Shown here piece after piece: positions 8,504 through 17,625 of a stretch of DNA of 64,000 bases. How positions within the stretch are numbered: position 1 is the stretch's first letter; every line of letters begins with the position of its first letter. The position numbers and the translations under genes are program-made. Source of the DNA: Sneathiella sp. HT1-7 (GTDB lineage: Bacteria; Pseudomonadota; Alphaproteobacteria; Sneathiellales; Sneathiellaceae); contig NZ_JAJFZN010000003.1 in the NCBI RefSeq assembly GCF_020731145.1, forward strand, positions 372,001 through 436,000, read 5' to 3'. The notes under the pieces are model-generated. The model saw only the letters and a list, made by a program, of their open reading frames with translations. It was not told where the DNA came from and searched no databases.

Positions 8504-10081
8504 ATGGTCAAAGTCCTTATCTCTGACAAGATGAGCCCGCGCGCTGCTGAAATTTTTCGGGAGCGTGGCGTAGAAGTAGACGAACTAACCGGCATGACGC
8601 CGGAGGAACTGAAAGCCTGCATTGGCGAATATGACGGTCTCGCTGTCCGCTCCGCTACCAAGGCAACCGCCGAGATTATTGCGGCGGCAAGTAACCTGAA
8701 AGTCATCGGCCGCGCCGGTATCGGTGTGGACAATGTTGATATCCCGGCGGCAACAGCGGCGGGTATCTGTGTGATGAATACGCCCTTCGGCAATGCCATC
8801 ACCACCGCCGAGCACGCCATCGCGATGATGTTCTCGCTCTCTCGCCATATCCCCGCGGCGAATGCCTCCACCCAGGCCGGCAAATGGGAGAAATCGAAAT
8901 TCATGGGTGTCGAGCTGTATGGCAAGACCTTGGGCGTCATCGGCTGCGGCAATATCGGTTCGATCGTGGCCGACCGCGCCGTTGGCCTTAAGATGAAGGT
9001 GGTCGCCTATGATCCGTTCCTGTCTCCGGAACGGGCATTGGAGCTTGGTGTTGAGAAGCTGGAATTGGACGATCTGTTCGCCCGCGCCGATTATATCTCG
9101 CTTCACACGCCGATCACCGACAGCACCCGTAATATCATCAATGCCAAGAATATTGCCAAGATGAAGCCTGGCGTGCGGCTGATTAACTGCGCACGTGGTG
9201 GCTTGGTTGTCGAGGAAGACTTGAAAGCAGCACTCGAATCCGGACAGGTTGCCGGCGCTGCGCTTGACGTTTACGCCGTTGAACCTGCTAAGGAAAATAT
9301 CCTATTCGGCATGGATAATGTGGTGACAACGCCGCATTTGGGCGCCTCTACCGATGAAGCGCAAGTCAATGTCGCCATTCAGGTAGCGGAACAAATGTCC
9401 GATTATCTGTTGGTCGGGTCGGTGACCAACGCCCTCAACATGCCGTCCGTCACGGCGGAGGAAGCCCCGAAACTGAAACCCTATATGGAGCTGGCGACCC
9501 AACTTGGCGGGTTTGCCGGTCAGGTCACGGAAAGCGGAATCAAGTCAGTTCGCATCGACTATGAAGGGGCGGCGGCGGGCCTCAACACCAAGCCACTTAC
9601 CTCGATCATCATCCAGAGCCTGTTGAGCCCCCTGATGGACAGCATCAATATGGTGAATGCTCCGGTGGTGGCAAAGGAACGCGGAATCGACGTGACCGAA
9701 AGCTATAATGATCGGGAAGAAGACTACCAGACTCTGATCCGTCTCACGATTACGACCGAGCATCAGACCCGCGATATCGCAGGCACCCTGTTCGGCGACG
9801 ACCGTCCGCGCGTGGTCAGCATCAAGGGCATTAATATGGAGGCAGAGATCGGCCCCCACATGCTCTATGTCACCAACAAGGACAAACCCGGCTTTATCGG
9901 AGCGCTTGGTTCTGTTCTCGGTGATGCCGGTGTTAATATCGCAACTTTCAATCTAGGTCGCCACAAAGCGGCTGGCGAAGCGATCGCCTTGATTGAGATA
10001 GATTCGGAATTGTCGCAGGAAACGTTAGATACGGTCCGAAAGTTGCCTCATGTGGAGCAGGTCAAGCCGCTTAATTTCTAG
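8504..10081 (+). CDS. serA: D-3-phosphoglycerate dehydrogenase
   Basis: SerA oxidises 3-phosphoglycerate to 3-phosphohydroxypyruvate with NAD, the committed step of serine synthesis. The 525-residue long form has the substrate domain, a Rossmann domain (VIGCGNIGSIVADRA near residue 150), the catalytic Arg/Glu/His region ending TTPHLGAST, an intervening domain and a C-terminal ACT domain (VTNKDKPGFIGALGSVLGD) that in related enzymes binds serine for feedback control. AAGGA lies upstream of the ATG. A strong terminator follows. Confidence 0.96.
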   Translation: MVKVLISDKMSPRAAEIFRERGVEVDELTGMTPEELKACIGEYDGLAVRSATKATAEIIAAASNLKVIGRAGIGVDNVDIPAATAAGICVMNTPFGNAITTAEHAIAMMFSLSRHIPAANASTQAGKWEKSKFMGVELYGKTLGVIGCGNIGSIVADRAVGLKMKVVAYDPFLSPERALELGVEKLELDDLFARADYISLHTPITDSTRNIINAKNIAKMKPGVRLINCARGGLVVEEDLKAALESGQVAGAALDVYAVEPAKENILFGMDNVVTTPHLGASTDEAQVNVAIQVAEQMSDYLLVGSVTNALNMPSVTAEEAPKLKPYMELATQLGGFAGQVTESGIKSVRIDYEGAAAGLNTKPLTSIIIQSLLSPLMDSINMVNAPVVAKERGIDVTESYNDREEDYQTLIRLTITTEHQTRDIAGTLFGDDRPRVVSIKGINMEAEIGPHMLYVTNKDKPGFIGALGSVLGDAGVNIATFNLGRHKAAGEAIALIEIDSELSQETLDTVRKLPHVEQVKPLNF

Positions 10082-10121
10082 GCCATTTTGGACGAAATTT
10101 CGCACCTTTGGGTGTTCTCGG

Positions 10122-10152
10122 AAAAGCGGCGGTTAAAAACTGCCGCTTTTTT
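10122..10152 (+). terminator. Rho-independent terminator of serC-serA
   Basis: AAAAGCGGC (10122-10130) pairs with GCCGCTTTT (from 10142), and the stem is followed directly by a run of six T residues. It lies 40 bp after the serA stop and separates the serine operon from hisZ. Confidence 0.88.
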
Positions 10153-10201
10153 GCTGTTCCTGTTGGCGACAGCGGGGAAATATGCTTTATAGGCCCACGT
10201 A

Positions 10202-11341
10202 ATGAATGACTATTCTGAAAAAGGCCTGCTGCCCGCCGGTTTGGCAGATATGCTCCCGCCCGCCGCCGTACGCGAAGCGCGGATTAACCGTACCCTGATG
10301 GATGTTTTCGCAGGGAACGGCTACCTGCAAGTCAAGCCCCCCCTGATCGAGTTTGAGGAACATCTGCTGGAGGGATCCGGCGCGGCTCTCGCGTCCAAAA
10401 TGTTCCGTGTTATGGACCCGGTGTCGCATCGGATGATGGGCATTCGCACCGATATCACTCTACAGATCGCCCGGGTGGCAACCACCCGCATGAAGCAGGA
10501 CCCGCGCCCGTTGCGGCTTTCCTATGCGGGGCAGGTTTTACGGGTATATGGCTCACAACTCCGGCCGGAGCGACAATTTGCACAAGCTGGCGTGGAGCTG
10601 ATCGGTCCGTCAGAAACTTCTGCCGATGCGGAGTTGATTCTGCTCGCGGCGGAGGCTCTTGGTGCGCTTGAGGTTGAGAATTTCTCAATTGATCTGACAC
10701 TGCCCACGCTTGTGCCAACGCTTTGTGGTGAATTGGGCGTTGATGAAGAGACAGCCGCTTCCGCGCGTGAAGCTCTCGATCACAAGGACGCAGCGGCGCT
10801 TGATGACTATGACGCGACGCTGAGCCAAATTCTTACCGCGCTTTTGAAGGCAGCAGGACCGGCAAACAGCGCATTGGAGGCGCTCGAAAAAATTGACCTT
10901 CCCGAAGCGGCGGCAGGACAAGTCGCAGCGCTCAAAAAGGTTGTCGCTCAGCTTCAGCAGGCCGCACCGGATCTCAAATTGACGATTGATCCCGGTGAAT
11001 ACCGCGGGTTTGAATATCAAACCGGTCTCAGCTTTACGGTCTTTGGTCGCGGTGTGCGCGGGGAACTTGGCCGGGGCGGGCGTTACCGTCTGATGGACGG
11101 GGAGTCGGCGTCCGGCTTTACCCTCTTTCTCGATAGTTTGATGCGTGCGGTCCCTCGAAGGCCCGCGGATGATCGGCTATATCTCCCCTTTGGAACCGGT
11201 CTTGATCAAGGGTATGCCTTGCGTCAGGATGGCTGGAAAACGGTCGCAGGACTCGCGCCGGAAGACAATATCGAGGCTGAGGCACGGCGCCTCAATTGCG
11301 GCCAGTTTCTCGGGCCGGATGGAATTACAAAACTCTCCTGA
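10202..11341 (+). CDS. hisZ: ATP phosphoribosyltransferase regulatory subunit
   Basis: HisZ is a catalytically inactive paralogue of histidyl-tRNA synthetase that assembles with the short form of HisG in the first step of histidine synthesis. The 379-residue protein keeps class II synthetase features: DVFAGNGYLQVKPPLIEF, a motif-2-like RLSYAGQVLRV, and YRGFEYQTGLSFTVFG with GRYRLMDG. It lacks an anticodon-binding domain. purA follows after 30 bp, a frequent alphaproteobacterial neighbour pair. hisG is not in the window. No clear Shine-Dalgarno sequence precedes the ATG. TATAGG ends 8 bp before it. Confidence 0.9.
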   Translation: MNDYSEKGLLPAGLADMLPPAAVREARINRTLMDVFAGNGYLQVKPPLIEFEEHLLEGSGAALASKMFRVMDPVSHRMMGIRTDITLQIARVATTRMKQDPRPLRLSYAGQVLRVYGSQLRPERQFAQAGVELIGPSETSADAELILLAAEALGALEVENFSIDLTLPTLVPTLCGELGVDEETAASAREALDHKDAAALDDYDATLSQILTALLKAAGPANSALEALEKIDLPEAAAGQVAALKKVVAQLQQAAPDLKLTIDPGEYRGFEYQTGLSFTVFGRGVRGELGRGGRYRLMDGESASGFTLFLDSLMRAVPRRPADDRLYLPFGTGLDQGYALRQDGWKTVAGLAPEDNIEAEARRLNCGQFLGPDGITKLS

Positions 11342-11371
11342 TCAAAATTTTATATTCAAGGACTGAGGATA

Positions 11372-12664
11372 ATGGCGAACGTAGCGGTGGTTGGCTCCCA
11401 ATGGGGTGACGAGGGCAAAGGCAAGATTGTTGACTGGCTGTCCGAGCGTGCAGATGTCGTTGTGCGCTTTCAGGGTGGGCATAACGCCGGCCATACGCTC
11501 GTTGTGGATGGCAAGGTCTACAAGCTCAGCCTGCTTCCGTCCGGCATTGTCCGTGGCGGCAAGATTTCGGTAATTGGCAACGGCGTTGTCGTCGACCCCT
11601 GGGCGCTGATGAAAGAGATTGATACCGTGCGGGGGCAAGGTGTCACCGTCGATCACAACACACTTAAAATTGCAGAAAACGCGACGCTTATCCTACCGCT
11701 TCATGGGGAGCTTGATGCCCTGCGGGAGGATGCGGCGTCGGCAGTGAAGATCGGCACAACACGGCGCGGCATCGGACCGGCCTATGAGGACAAAATAGCC
11801 CGCCGTGCGATTCGCGTGTGCGATCTTACGGATGCGGACCTTCTGAAGCGGAAAATCGCGACCTTGCTCGATCATCACAACGCGCTTCGGAAAGGACTGG
11901 GCGCGCCATTGGTGGATGGGGATAAGTTACTCGCGCAACTCGTTGAAATCGCTCCAAAAGTTCTCGAGTTTTCGGATATTGTCTGGCGCCGCCTGGACGA
12001 GGCGAAAAAGGCCCGCAAGCGGGTCCTGTTCGAAGGCGCGCAAGGGGCGATGCTGGATAACGATCATGGAACCTATCCGTTCGTAACCTCCTCCAATACG
12101 CTCGCTGGACAAGCAGCGGTTGGCAGCGGTGTTGGACCGAGTTCGGTCAATTATGTTCTCGGCATTACCAAAGCCTACACGACCCGTGTTGGCGAAGGGC
12201 CGTTCCCGACGGAACTGTTCGACGACGTCGGCAAGGGACTTGGCGAACGCGGGCATGAGTTTGGTGTTGTGACGGGGCGCAAGCGCCGCTGCGGCTGGTT
12301 CGACGCAGTGATGGTGCGTCAGGCCGTCAAGACCGGTGGTCTCACCGGCATCGCGTTGACCAAGGTTGACGTGCTGGATGGCATGGATGAACTTAAAATT
12401 TGCGTTGGTTATGAACTAAATGGCAAGCAGATCGACTATTTCCCCTCCAACATGGCAGATCAGGCGGCGGTAAAACCCATTTACGAGACCATGGAAGGCT
12501 GGAGCGAGAGCACTTATGGCGCGCGTAGCTGGGCCGACCTTCCGGCAGCGGCAGTCAAATATATCCGCCATGTAGAGGAGCTGATCGAGGCACCGGTCGC
12601 GCTCCTTTCCACAAGCCCGGAACGCGAAGACACCATCCTCGTCCGGGATCCGTTCGAAGACTAG
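11372..12664 (+). CDS. purA: Adenylosuccinate synthetase
   Basis: PurA joins IMP and aspartate using GTP to make adenylosuccinate, the first AMP-specific step. The 430-residue length is standard. The N-terminal [11 protein letters not shown] phosphate-binding motif, [10 protein letters not shown], the IMP-site [11 protein letters not shown] and the GTP-base motif TKVDVLDG are all present. The gene probably shares a transcript with hisZ. The MFS gene follows after 15 bp. Confidence 0.97.
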   Translation: MANVAVVGSQWGDEGKGKIVDWLSERADVVVRFQGGHNAGHTLVVDGKVYKLSLLPSGIVRGGKISVIGNGVVVDPWALMKEIDTVRGQGVTVDHNTLKIAENATLILPLHGELDALREDAASAVKIGTTRRGIGPAYEDKIARRAIRVCDLTDADLLKRKIATLLDHHNALRKGLGAPLVDGDKLLAQLVEIAPKVLEFSDIVWRRLDEAKKARKRVLFEGAQGAMLDNDHGTYPFVTSSNTLAGQAAVGSGVGPSSVNYVLGITKAYTTRVGEGPFPTELFDDVGKGLGERGHEFGVVTGRKRRCGWFDAVMVRQAVKTGGLTGIALTKVDVLDGMDELKICVGYELNGKQIDYFPSNMADQAAVKPIYETMEGWSESTYGARSWADLPAAAVKYIRHVEELIEAPVALLSTSPEREDTILVRDPFED

Positions 12665-12679
12665 GCGCAGGCAGACCAT

Positions 12680-13849
12680 ATGGGCAAGCAGTCAGATCGC
12701 ATGGCGTCGCTTGCCTTTGGAGGCCTGCTGTCGCTCGCTGTCTGTATCGGGATCAGTCGGTTTGTATTTACACCGATCCTGCCCTTTATGGAGATGGGGT
12801 TGGGGATCAGCAAGCCGGACGCAGGTCTGATTGCCTCGGCTAATTATCTCGGTTATTTACTGGGCGCCTTGTTCGGTAGCCGACAAAACCTGCCGGGTAG
12901 TCCGCGACGCTGGTTCCTTGCTTCAATGGTAACTTGCACGATAACCACTCTGGCAATGGGCATAACGACAAGTTTTGAGGTTTTCCTCGGCCTTCGCCTG
13001 ATTGCCGGTGTGGCGTCGGCGTTGGCCATGGTATTTGGCTCGACCCTCATTCTCAATCGTCTCGCCGCGCGTAAGCGATCTGGTCTTGCGGCGCTCCATT
13101 TCGCGGGGGTGGGCACGGGAATTGTACTGTCATCGGTATTGGTTATCGGAATTGAGGTCATGGATGCCGGCTGGCGGAGCATGTGGATCGCCTCCGGCGC
13201 GCTTTCCTTTGCTCTTGTCCCGCTGATTTTTTATCTTGTTCCGCCGGTGACCGACGCAACTATTGTCGCGGTGAAGGGGGAACGCCTTCATTACAGCCGG
13301 TCACTCAAAGCCTTGATTTTCTCTTATTCTCTGCTTGGATTCGGCTATATTATTACCGCGACTTTCCTCTCGACCCTTGTCCGTCAAATACCTGAAGTGC
13401 AGTGGATGCAGTCCTATATCTGGCTAATTGTTGGGCTTTCCGCGATACCTTCCGTTGCCTTCTGGAACTGGATTGCGGCCTATGTCGGCAACAGGCGGAG
13501 TTATACCTTCGCCGGTTTCGCAATGGCGGCTGGTGTTGTCGCCAGCGTGTTAGGTGAGGGCCCAGTCATACTCACCTTGGCCGCTATTCTTCTTGGCGGG
13601 ACATTTATGGGGATGACTGCCCTGGGGCTTGTCGAAGCACGGAATATGGTGCCCGATCACGCACGCCAGATCCTCGCTGTTATGACGCTTGCTGTTGGGA
13701 TAGGACAGATTGCCGGGCCAATATTTGCTGGCTTTTTGCATGGTATTTTCGGGGACTTCGTTGCCGCGTCGTTGGTCGCCGCAGGCGGGATTGTTATCGG
13801 CAGCCTTCTCGTGTGGCGAAAGCCAGCGAAACCGGCTTCCAGACAATAA
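12680..13849 (+). CDS. YbfB/YjiJ-like major facilitator transporter
   Basis: This 389-residue polytopic inner-membrane protein has about 12 predicted membrane segments. It opens with ISRFVFTPILPFM followed by a loop and LGYLLGALFG, the pattern of the YbfB/YjiJ MFS family. The substrate is unknown. It lies 15 bp after purA with only a weak ribosome site, so it may be translated from a purA read-through transcript. No regulator is nearby. Confidence 0.8.
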   Translation: MGKQSDRMASLAFGGLLSLAVCIGISRFVFTPILPFMEMGLGISKPDAGLIASANYLGYLLGALFGSRQNLPGSPRRWFLASMVTCTITTLAMGITTSFEVFLGLRLIAGVASALAMVFGSTLILNRLAARKRSGLAALHFAGVGTGIVLSSVLVIGIEVMDAGWRSMWIASGALSFALVPLIFYLVPPVTDATIVAVKGERLHYSRSLKALIFSYSLLGFGYIITATFLSTLVRQIPEVQWMQSYIWLIVGLSAIPSVAFWNWIAAYVGNRRSYTFAGFAMAAGVVASVLGEGPVILTLAAILLGGTFMGMTALGLVEARNMVPDHARQILAVMTLAVGIGQIAGPIFAGFLHGIFGDFVAASLVAAGGIVIGSLLVWRKPAKPASRQ

Positions 13850-13927
13850 CAAATTTAACGGCATTTTAACGCCGAATTGCGACAATCCGAGACAATATTC
13901 TAATAGCTGGATTGAAGCCGAGCGCAA

Positions 13928-15973
13928 ATGACTGTTGCCGAGAAAATAGAAATGCCGACGAAGTCGCCGACTGGCGATGCTGGCCCTCTGCTTGGGGGAC
14001 GGTTCAGGATCGATGTTTCCCGGCGTCTCGTCGATATGGAAAACGGCGATAACATGGTTGTTCAGGCGACAGATGTTCAGAATCCGTCTGCAGAGTACTT
14101 TGCCGTAATTTCAAATCCTTACAGCAGTTTCCGTCTGGCTATGGCGCAGATAATGAGCGAGATCCATATCCCCGGTATGGTCGATCTTATGGCGCATGGA
14201 AAGGTGCAGTTTTCAGAAATAGAAGCCTGTTATGTTTCCGTGTTCGAAATGCCGCGGGGGGGACGCTTGTATCGTGAAGGGGATGCTCCGCTTCCTGAAA
14301 TTCTAGTGCTGGACTTGGTCGTGTCGACCGTGGCGACCTGCCTGTTGAATTTGCAAAAAAACGGCATGACCCATCGCGGCATTCGCGCAGATAATCTTTT
14401 TGTCGCTGACAATAGTCAGAGCGAATTTCTGCTGGGGGAGGCGATAACAATGGCACCGGGATCGGCCCAACCAGCCGTTTATGAACCGCTGGAATGTGTA
14501 ATGGCGCATCCCATGGGACGGGGTGACGGTAGTCCATCGGATGATATTTATGCGACCGGTGTCCTGATTTTACACTTGGTTGGCGGCAAGCTCCCAGCGG
14601 CGGATTTGAGCCCGGATGAGATTTACACGAAGAAGCTGGAGCTGGGTAGTTTCGCAGCCCTCACCGAAGGCATGAGCTTGTCAACGCGGGTGAGTGATGT
14701 ACTTGCCGGAACTTTACATGATGATCCAAAGCGCCGCTGGGATGCGGAGACGTTGCTCCATTGGCGGGAGGCGATTGGCGACACGCCCAGGCGCGGACGC
14801 GGTGATCGTCATGCTTTTGGTAAGATATTGTTTCAATCGGAAGAATACAGCGCCCCGAGAGTTCTCGCCCATGCCATGACGCGAAAATCGAAGGCCGCGC
14901 TGGAGCTTATCGAGAATGGTAAATTGGCGAAATGGGTCAAGAGCGCGCTTCGCGATGAGGATGCTGCGACCAAGATCGAGCAAATCCAGGCTTCCGCCAA
15001 CTCATCACGCGGCGATAAACGGTTTGATACCGCCGCCGTGGCACAGGCTGTTCGCTTGTTGGATCCGGACGGTATCTTCTGGTATCGCAACGTAGCTTTT
15101 GGCCGAGGGGCCCTCGGTCCTCTTTTGTTATGGGCGTTCCAGAATGATGACGCCGAGATGAAGAAAGACCTGATGGAACTGCTGGAGACTGCCCTGTTGC
15201 AAACAGTGTCTGTGGAGGAAACGCGCAGCAGCAAGGGGAGGCAGTTGGAATGGGTGCCCGAGAGCGCCCTGACAAGGTGTTATGACTATATGAGGCGAAA
15301 GCGGGATGTCGGCTACGGGCTTGAACGATGCCTGTATGAGCTGAACCCGAAAACCCCATGCCTTAGTCCGCTTGTTCTGGGATCACATGTAAGAAATGTG
15401 CCTGAATTTATTGAAATTGCAGAGAAAAAGCTGGCCGCATCCAATGGCCAAGGCAACCCGTTTGACAGGCACTCTGCTGCTTTTATCACCTCAAAGGCGA
15501 AGGGACTTGATAAGTATCTTCGGATGCTCGCAGCGAGCGCGCCAGGTACGTCGGCCAATGCGCTGGCGCAGATTAAACTCTTTGCCAAGTTGCAGGCCGC
15601 CGCCCATCCGGGGCCGCTTCCGGGGTTTTGCCGCTGGATGGAGGAAACGCAGAAGCCGGTCCTTGCAAAAATCCGTTCCCGCTTGCGCCGGGAAGTGGTC
15701 AGCCAAAAATTCCAAGAGGCGAAGAAGAGTGGCAATCTGGCAGCTATTCTGAAAGAAACAGATATCGAGCGGCAACTGGCTGAGGATACACATGAGTATG
15801 AAATTGCGCTTGCAACTTCCGCAGAATCAGAGCGGATCGCGGCCTATCTGGAAGGCGCGAGCGAACAACGCAGGCAAGATGCCGCACATTATGGAATATG
15901 GATCACATCGGTTCTGGCGATTACGACCCTTGTGACCAGCATGACCATCTCCGCCCTTTATTTTCTGGGATAA
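13928..15973 (+). CDS. Membrane-anchored Ser/Thr pseudokinase
   Basis: This 681-residue protein has a Hanks-type kinase fold at residues 20-290, a helical central region, a charged segment near 610-650 and one C-terminal membrane helix (about 655-680), leaving the kinase-like part in the cytosol. The fold is recognisable from HRGIRADNLF (149-158), YEPLECVM in place of the APE region, and SPSDDIYATGVLILHLVGG. Three catalytic elements are changed: the VAIK lysine is absent in YFAVISNP, HRD is HRG (G151), and DFG is replaced by LLGEAIT. It is therefore predicted to be inactive or to have unusual chemistry. A small membrane protein follows after 4 bp. Confidence 0.75.
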   Translation: MTVAEKIEMPTKSPTGDAGPLLGGRFRIDVSRRLVDMENGDNMVVQATDVQNPSAEYFAVISNPYSSFRLAMAQIMSEIHIPGMVDLMAHGKVQFSEIEACYVSVFEMPRGGRLYREGDAPLPEILVLDLVVSTVATCLLNLQKNGMTHRGIRADNLFVADNSQSEFLLGEAITMAPGSAQPAVYEPLECVMAHPMGRGDGSPSDDIYATGVLILHLVGGKLPAADLSPDEIYTKKLELGSFAALTEGMSLSTRVSDVLAGTLHDDPKRRWDAETLLHWREAIGDTPRRGRGDRHAFGKILFQSEEYSAPRVLAHAMTRKSKAALELIENGKLAKWVKSALRDEDAATKIEQIQASANSSRGDKRFDTAAVAQAVRLLDPDGIFWYRNVAFGRGALGPLLLWAFQNDDAEMKKDLMELLETALLQTVSVEETRSSKGRQLEWVPESALTRCYDYMRRKRDVGYGLERCLYELNPKTPCLSPLVLGSHVRNVPEFIEIAEKKLAASNGQGNPFDRHSAAFITSKAKGLDKYLRMLAASAPGTSANALAQIKLFAKLQAAAHPGPLPGFCRWMEETQKPVLAKIRSRLRREVVSQKFQEAKKSGNLAAILKETDIERQLAEDTHEYEIALATSAESERIAAYLEGASEQRRQDAAHYGIWITSVLAITTLVTSMTISALYFLG

Positions 15974-15977
15974 CTGA

Positions 15978-16484
15978 ATGGCTAAGAAAGCAGAAAAAGC
16001 GGCAAAATCCGCGAATGGAACCGAAAGCAGTACCGGTCAGAATATTGCGCTTTTCTGGGTGTTGGTTTTGTCGGGTCTTGGTATAGTTTTTGTACCGCCA
16101 ACTATGCTGGTTCTGATCGCCGGTATGATTCCGAGCTTTGTCGCACTACTTCTGAATACAGATAGGTCCGGCAGTCTTGCGGCGATGTTGGCCTTTAATC
16201 TCGCCGGAATTATTCCTGTGATCGGAATTTTATGGGAGAGGGGCCATACGTTTCATGAGGCTTTTAAAATTCTCTCTGATGTTTATATGTGGCTTGCCAT
16301 GCTGGGCGGTGCCGGTGTTGCCGTGTTCCTGGCCTGGGCTGTGCCGGTAATCGTTTTCTCAACCTATGAGTTGCAAGCGCGCGCCAATCTCGCCCGACTG
16401 CAGAAACAACGGAACAAGCTCATCGAGGAATGGGGCGGACAATTTGTTGCCGATATGAAAGAAATTTCGCAACGCCAGCGATAG
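15978..16484 (+). CDS. Small four-helix membrane protein paired with the pseudokinase
   Basis: This 168-residue protein has a Lys/Ala-rich cytosolic N-terminus, about four membrane helices (near 23-40, 43-60, 69-86 and 103-126) and a charged C-terminal helix with LARLQKQRNKLIEEW. I do not recognise a family. Its ATG is 4 bp after the pseudokinase stop, with GGGA just inside the upstream gene, so the two are translationally linked and may form one membrane complex (inference). Confidence 0.7.
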   Translation: MAKKAEKAAKSANGTESSTGQNIALFWVLVLSGLGIVFVPPTMLVLIAGMIPSFVALLLNTDRSGSLAAMLAFNLAGIIPVIGILWERGHTFHEAFKILSDVYMWLAMLGGAGVAVFLAWAVPVIVFSTYELQARANLARLQKQRNKLIEEWGGQFVADMKEISQRQR

Positions 16485-16580
16485 TATGCGGCCTCAATTC
16501 TTTCGGATAAGGGCTGGAAATGATGTCCTGCATTGGGCATAGTGCTGTCATCACAAACATTAAAATAAGGAAGAATAAGA

Positions 16581-16940
16581 ATGACAGGGCATGTCTACTG
16601 GATGTTTGATCTCGCGATCAAGGACGGCGAATACGAAAAATTTGAAGCGTTGATGAAAGAAATGGTGGAGGCGACCGAGGCCAATGAGCCGGGTGCCCTC
16701 AACTATGAATGGTCGGTCAGCGAAGATAAGAAGACTTGCCATATTCTTGAACGCTATGTGGATTCCGCTGCGACGATGGTTCATATGGGAAATTTCGGTA
16801 AGAATTTCGGCCGTCGCTTTATGGAAGTGCTGAAACCTAACTCCATAACGCTTTATGGTGATCCGTCTGAAGAGGTGGTGAAGGCTTTCAGCGCAATGGG
16901 TCCGGTCATCATGAATTCGGTTGGTGGCTTCTCACGCTAG
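16581..16940 (+). CDS. Antibiotic biosynthesis monooxygenase (ABM) domain protein
   Basis: This 119-residue single-domain protein has the dimeric alpha/beta-barrel ABM pattern: an opening strand, FEALMKEMVEATEANEPGALNYEW, then a strand with the pattern CHILERYVDSAA. YgiN-like members oxidise quinols, while others act in stress or polyketide chemistry. AAGGAAG precedes the ATG by nine bases. It faces a convergent membrane-protein gene 33 bp away. The substrate is unknown. Confidence 0.75.
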   Translation: MTGHVYWMFDLAIKDGEYEKFEALMKEMVEATEANEPGALNYEWSVSEDKKTCHILERYVDSAATMVHMGNFGKNFGRRFMEVLKPNSITLYGDPSEEVVKAFSAMGPVIMNSVGGFSR

Positions 16941-16973
16941 GCCAGAGGTATTTGGAAGGGTGCTCAATTGCGT

Positions 16974-17483
16974 CTAAGCTGTTGCTGCTGAGCGTTCTCC
17001 CAGAGTTATGACCCGTAGTGTACGACCGGTGAAGCTGCCGGAACAGGCACCGACCACAGCGCCAAAGATAATCGCATAAGCCATTGTCTCAACAAAATGC
17101 GGTGCGATCGCGCCGAGCACGCCATTTATAAAGTTCGAAAAGAATATCAGCATCAGGATCACAATTGTTATGCGATCTCCACGAAGTGTCATGTTCCAAC
17201 CGGATTTTTCCAGAATCAATCCATCCTGCCACCGAAAGGCAACAATGACACCGATCAGGTAGCTGAAGGCAAAGACCAGCCAACCAGTCGAAACCTGACC
17301 ATTTCCGAGTTTTGCATTTACTGCGATCAGGCCAAGCAGCGGATAGAAAAAATAAGGGATAACGGAGCTGTTGCGCGTTCTCATGGCCTTCAGGCCAACA
17401 AATACTAGAAAGAAGAAAAGGGGCCAGACCCAAATCGGTGTATTTTGAATGATTCCAAACGCAAACTCTTTCATGAAAGGCAC
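16974..17483 (-). CDS. Small integral membrane protein, DUF6622-like
   Basis: This 169-residue protein has about four to five membrane helices and opens with IIQNTPIWVWPLFFFLVF, a pattern resembling DUF6622-type proteins (recognition from memory, not searched). The C-terminus is polar and short. No catalytic residues are evident. It is convergent with the ABM gene and upstream of nothing on its strand. Function unknown. Confidence 0.6.
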   Translation of the reverse strand: MPFMKEFAFGIIQNTPIWVWPLFFFLVFVGLKAMRTRNSSVIPYFFYPLLGLIAVNAKLGNGQVSTGWLVFAFSYLIGVIVAFRWQDGLILEKSGWNMTLRGDRITIVILMLIFFSNFINGVLGAIAPHFVETMAYAIIFGAVVGACSGSFTGRTLRVITLGERSAATA

Positions 17484-17574
17484 CTAATTCTATGATAGTG
17501 ACCCAAGTCTGAAACTGCCGTTGGATTGAAGATGGCCCGACGTCAGAGACACCTAATTTTCAATCTTCAAGTAA

Positions 17575-17600
17575 GGGGACTGCCGGTAAGGGCAGACCCC
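17575..17600 (-). terminator. Hairpin downstream of rpoH, possible terminator
   Basis: GGGGACTGCC (17575-17584) and GGCAGACCCC (17591-17600) form a 10-position stem with one A-A mismatch (a U-U mismatch in the rpoH transcript) and a 6-base loop, about 25 bp after the rpoH stop on its strand. The following sequence is only modestly U-rich (UUACUU), so intrinsic termination is uncertain. Confidence 0.4.
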
Positions 17601-17625
17601 TATATTTATCCGCGTGAACAGCGAG

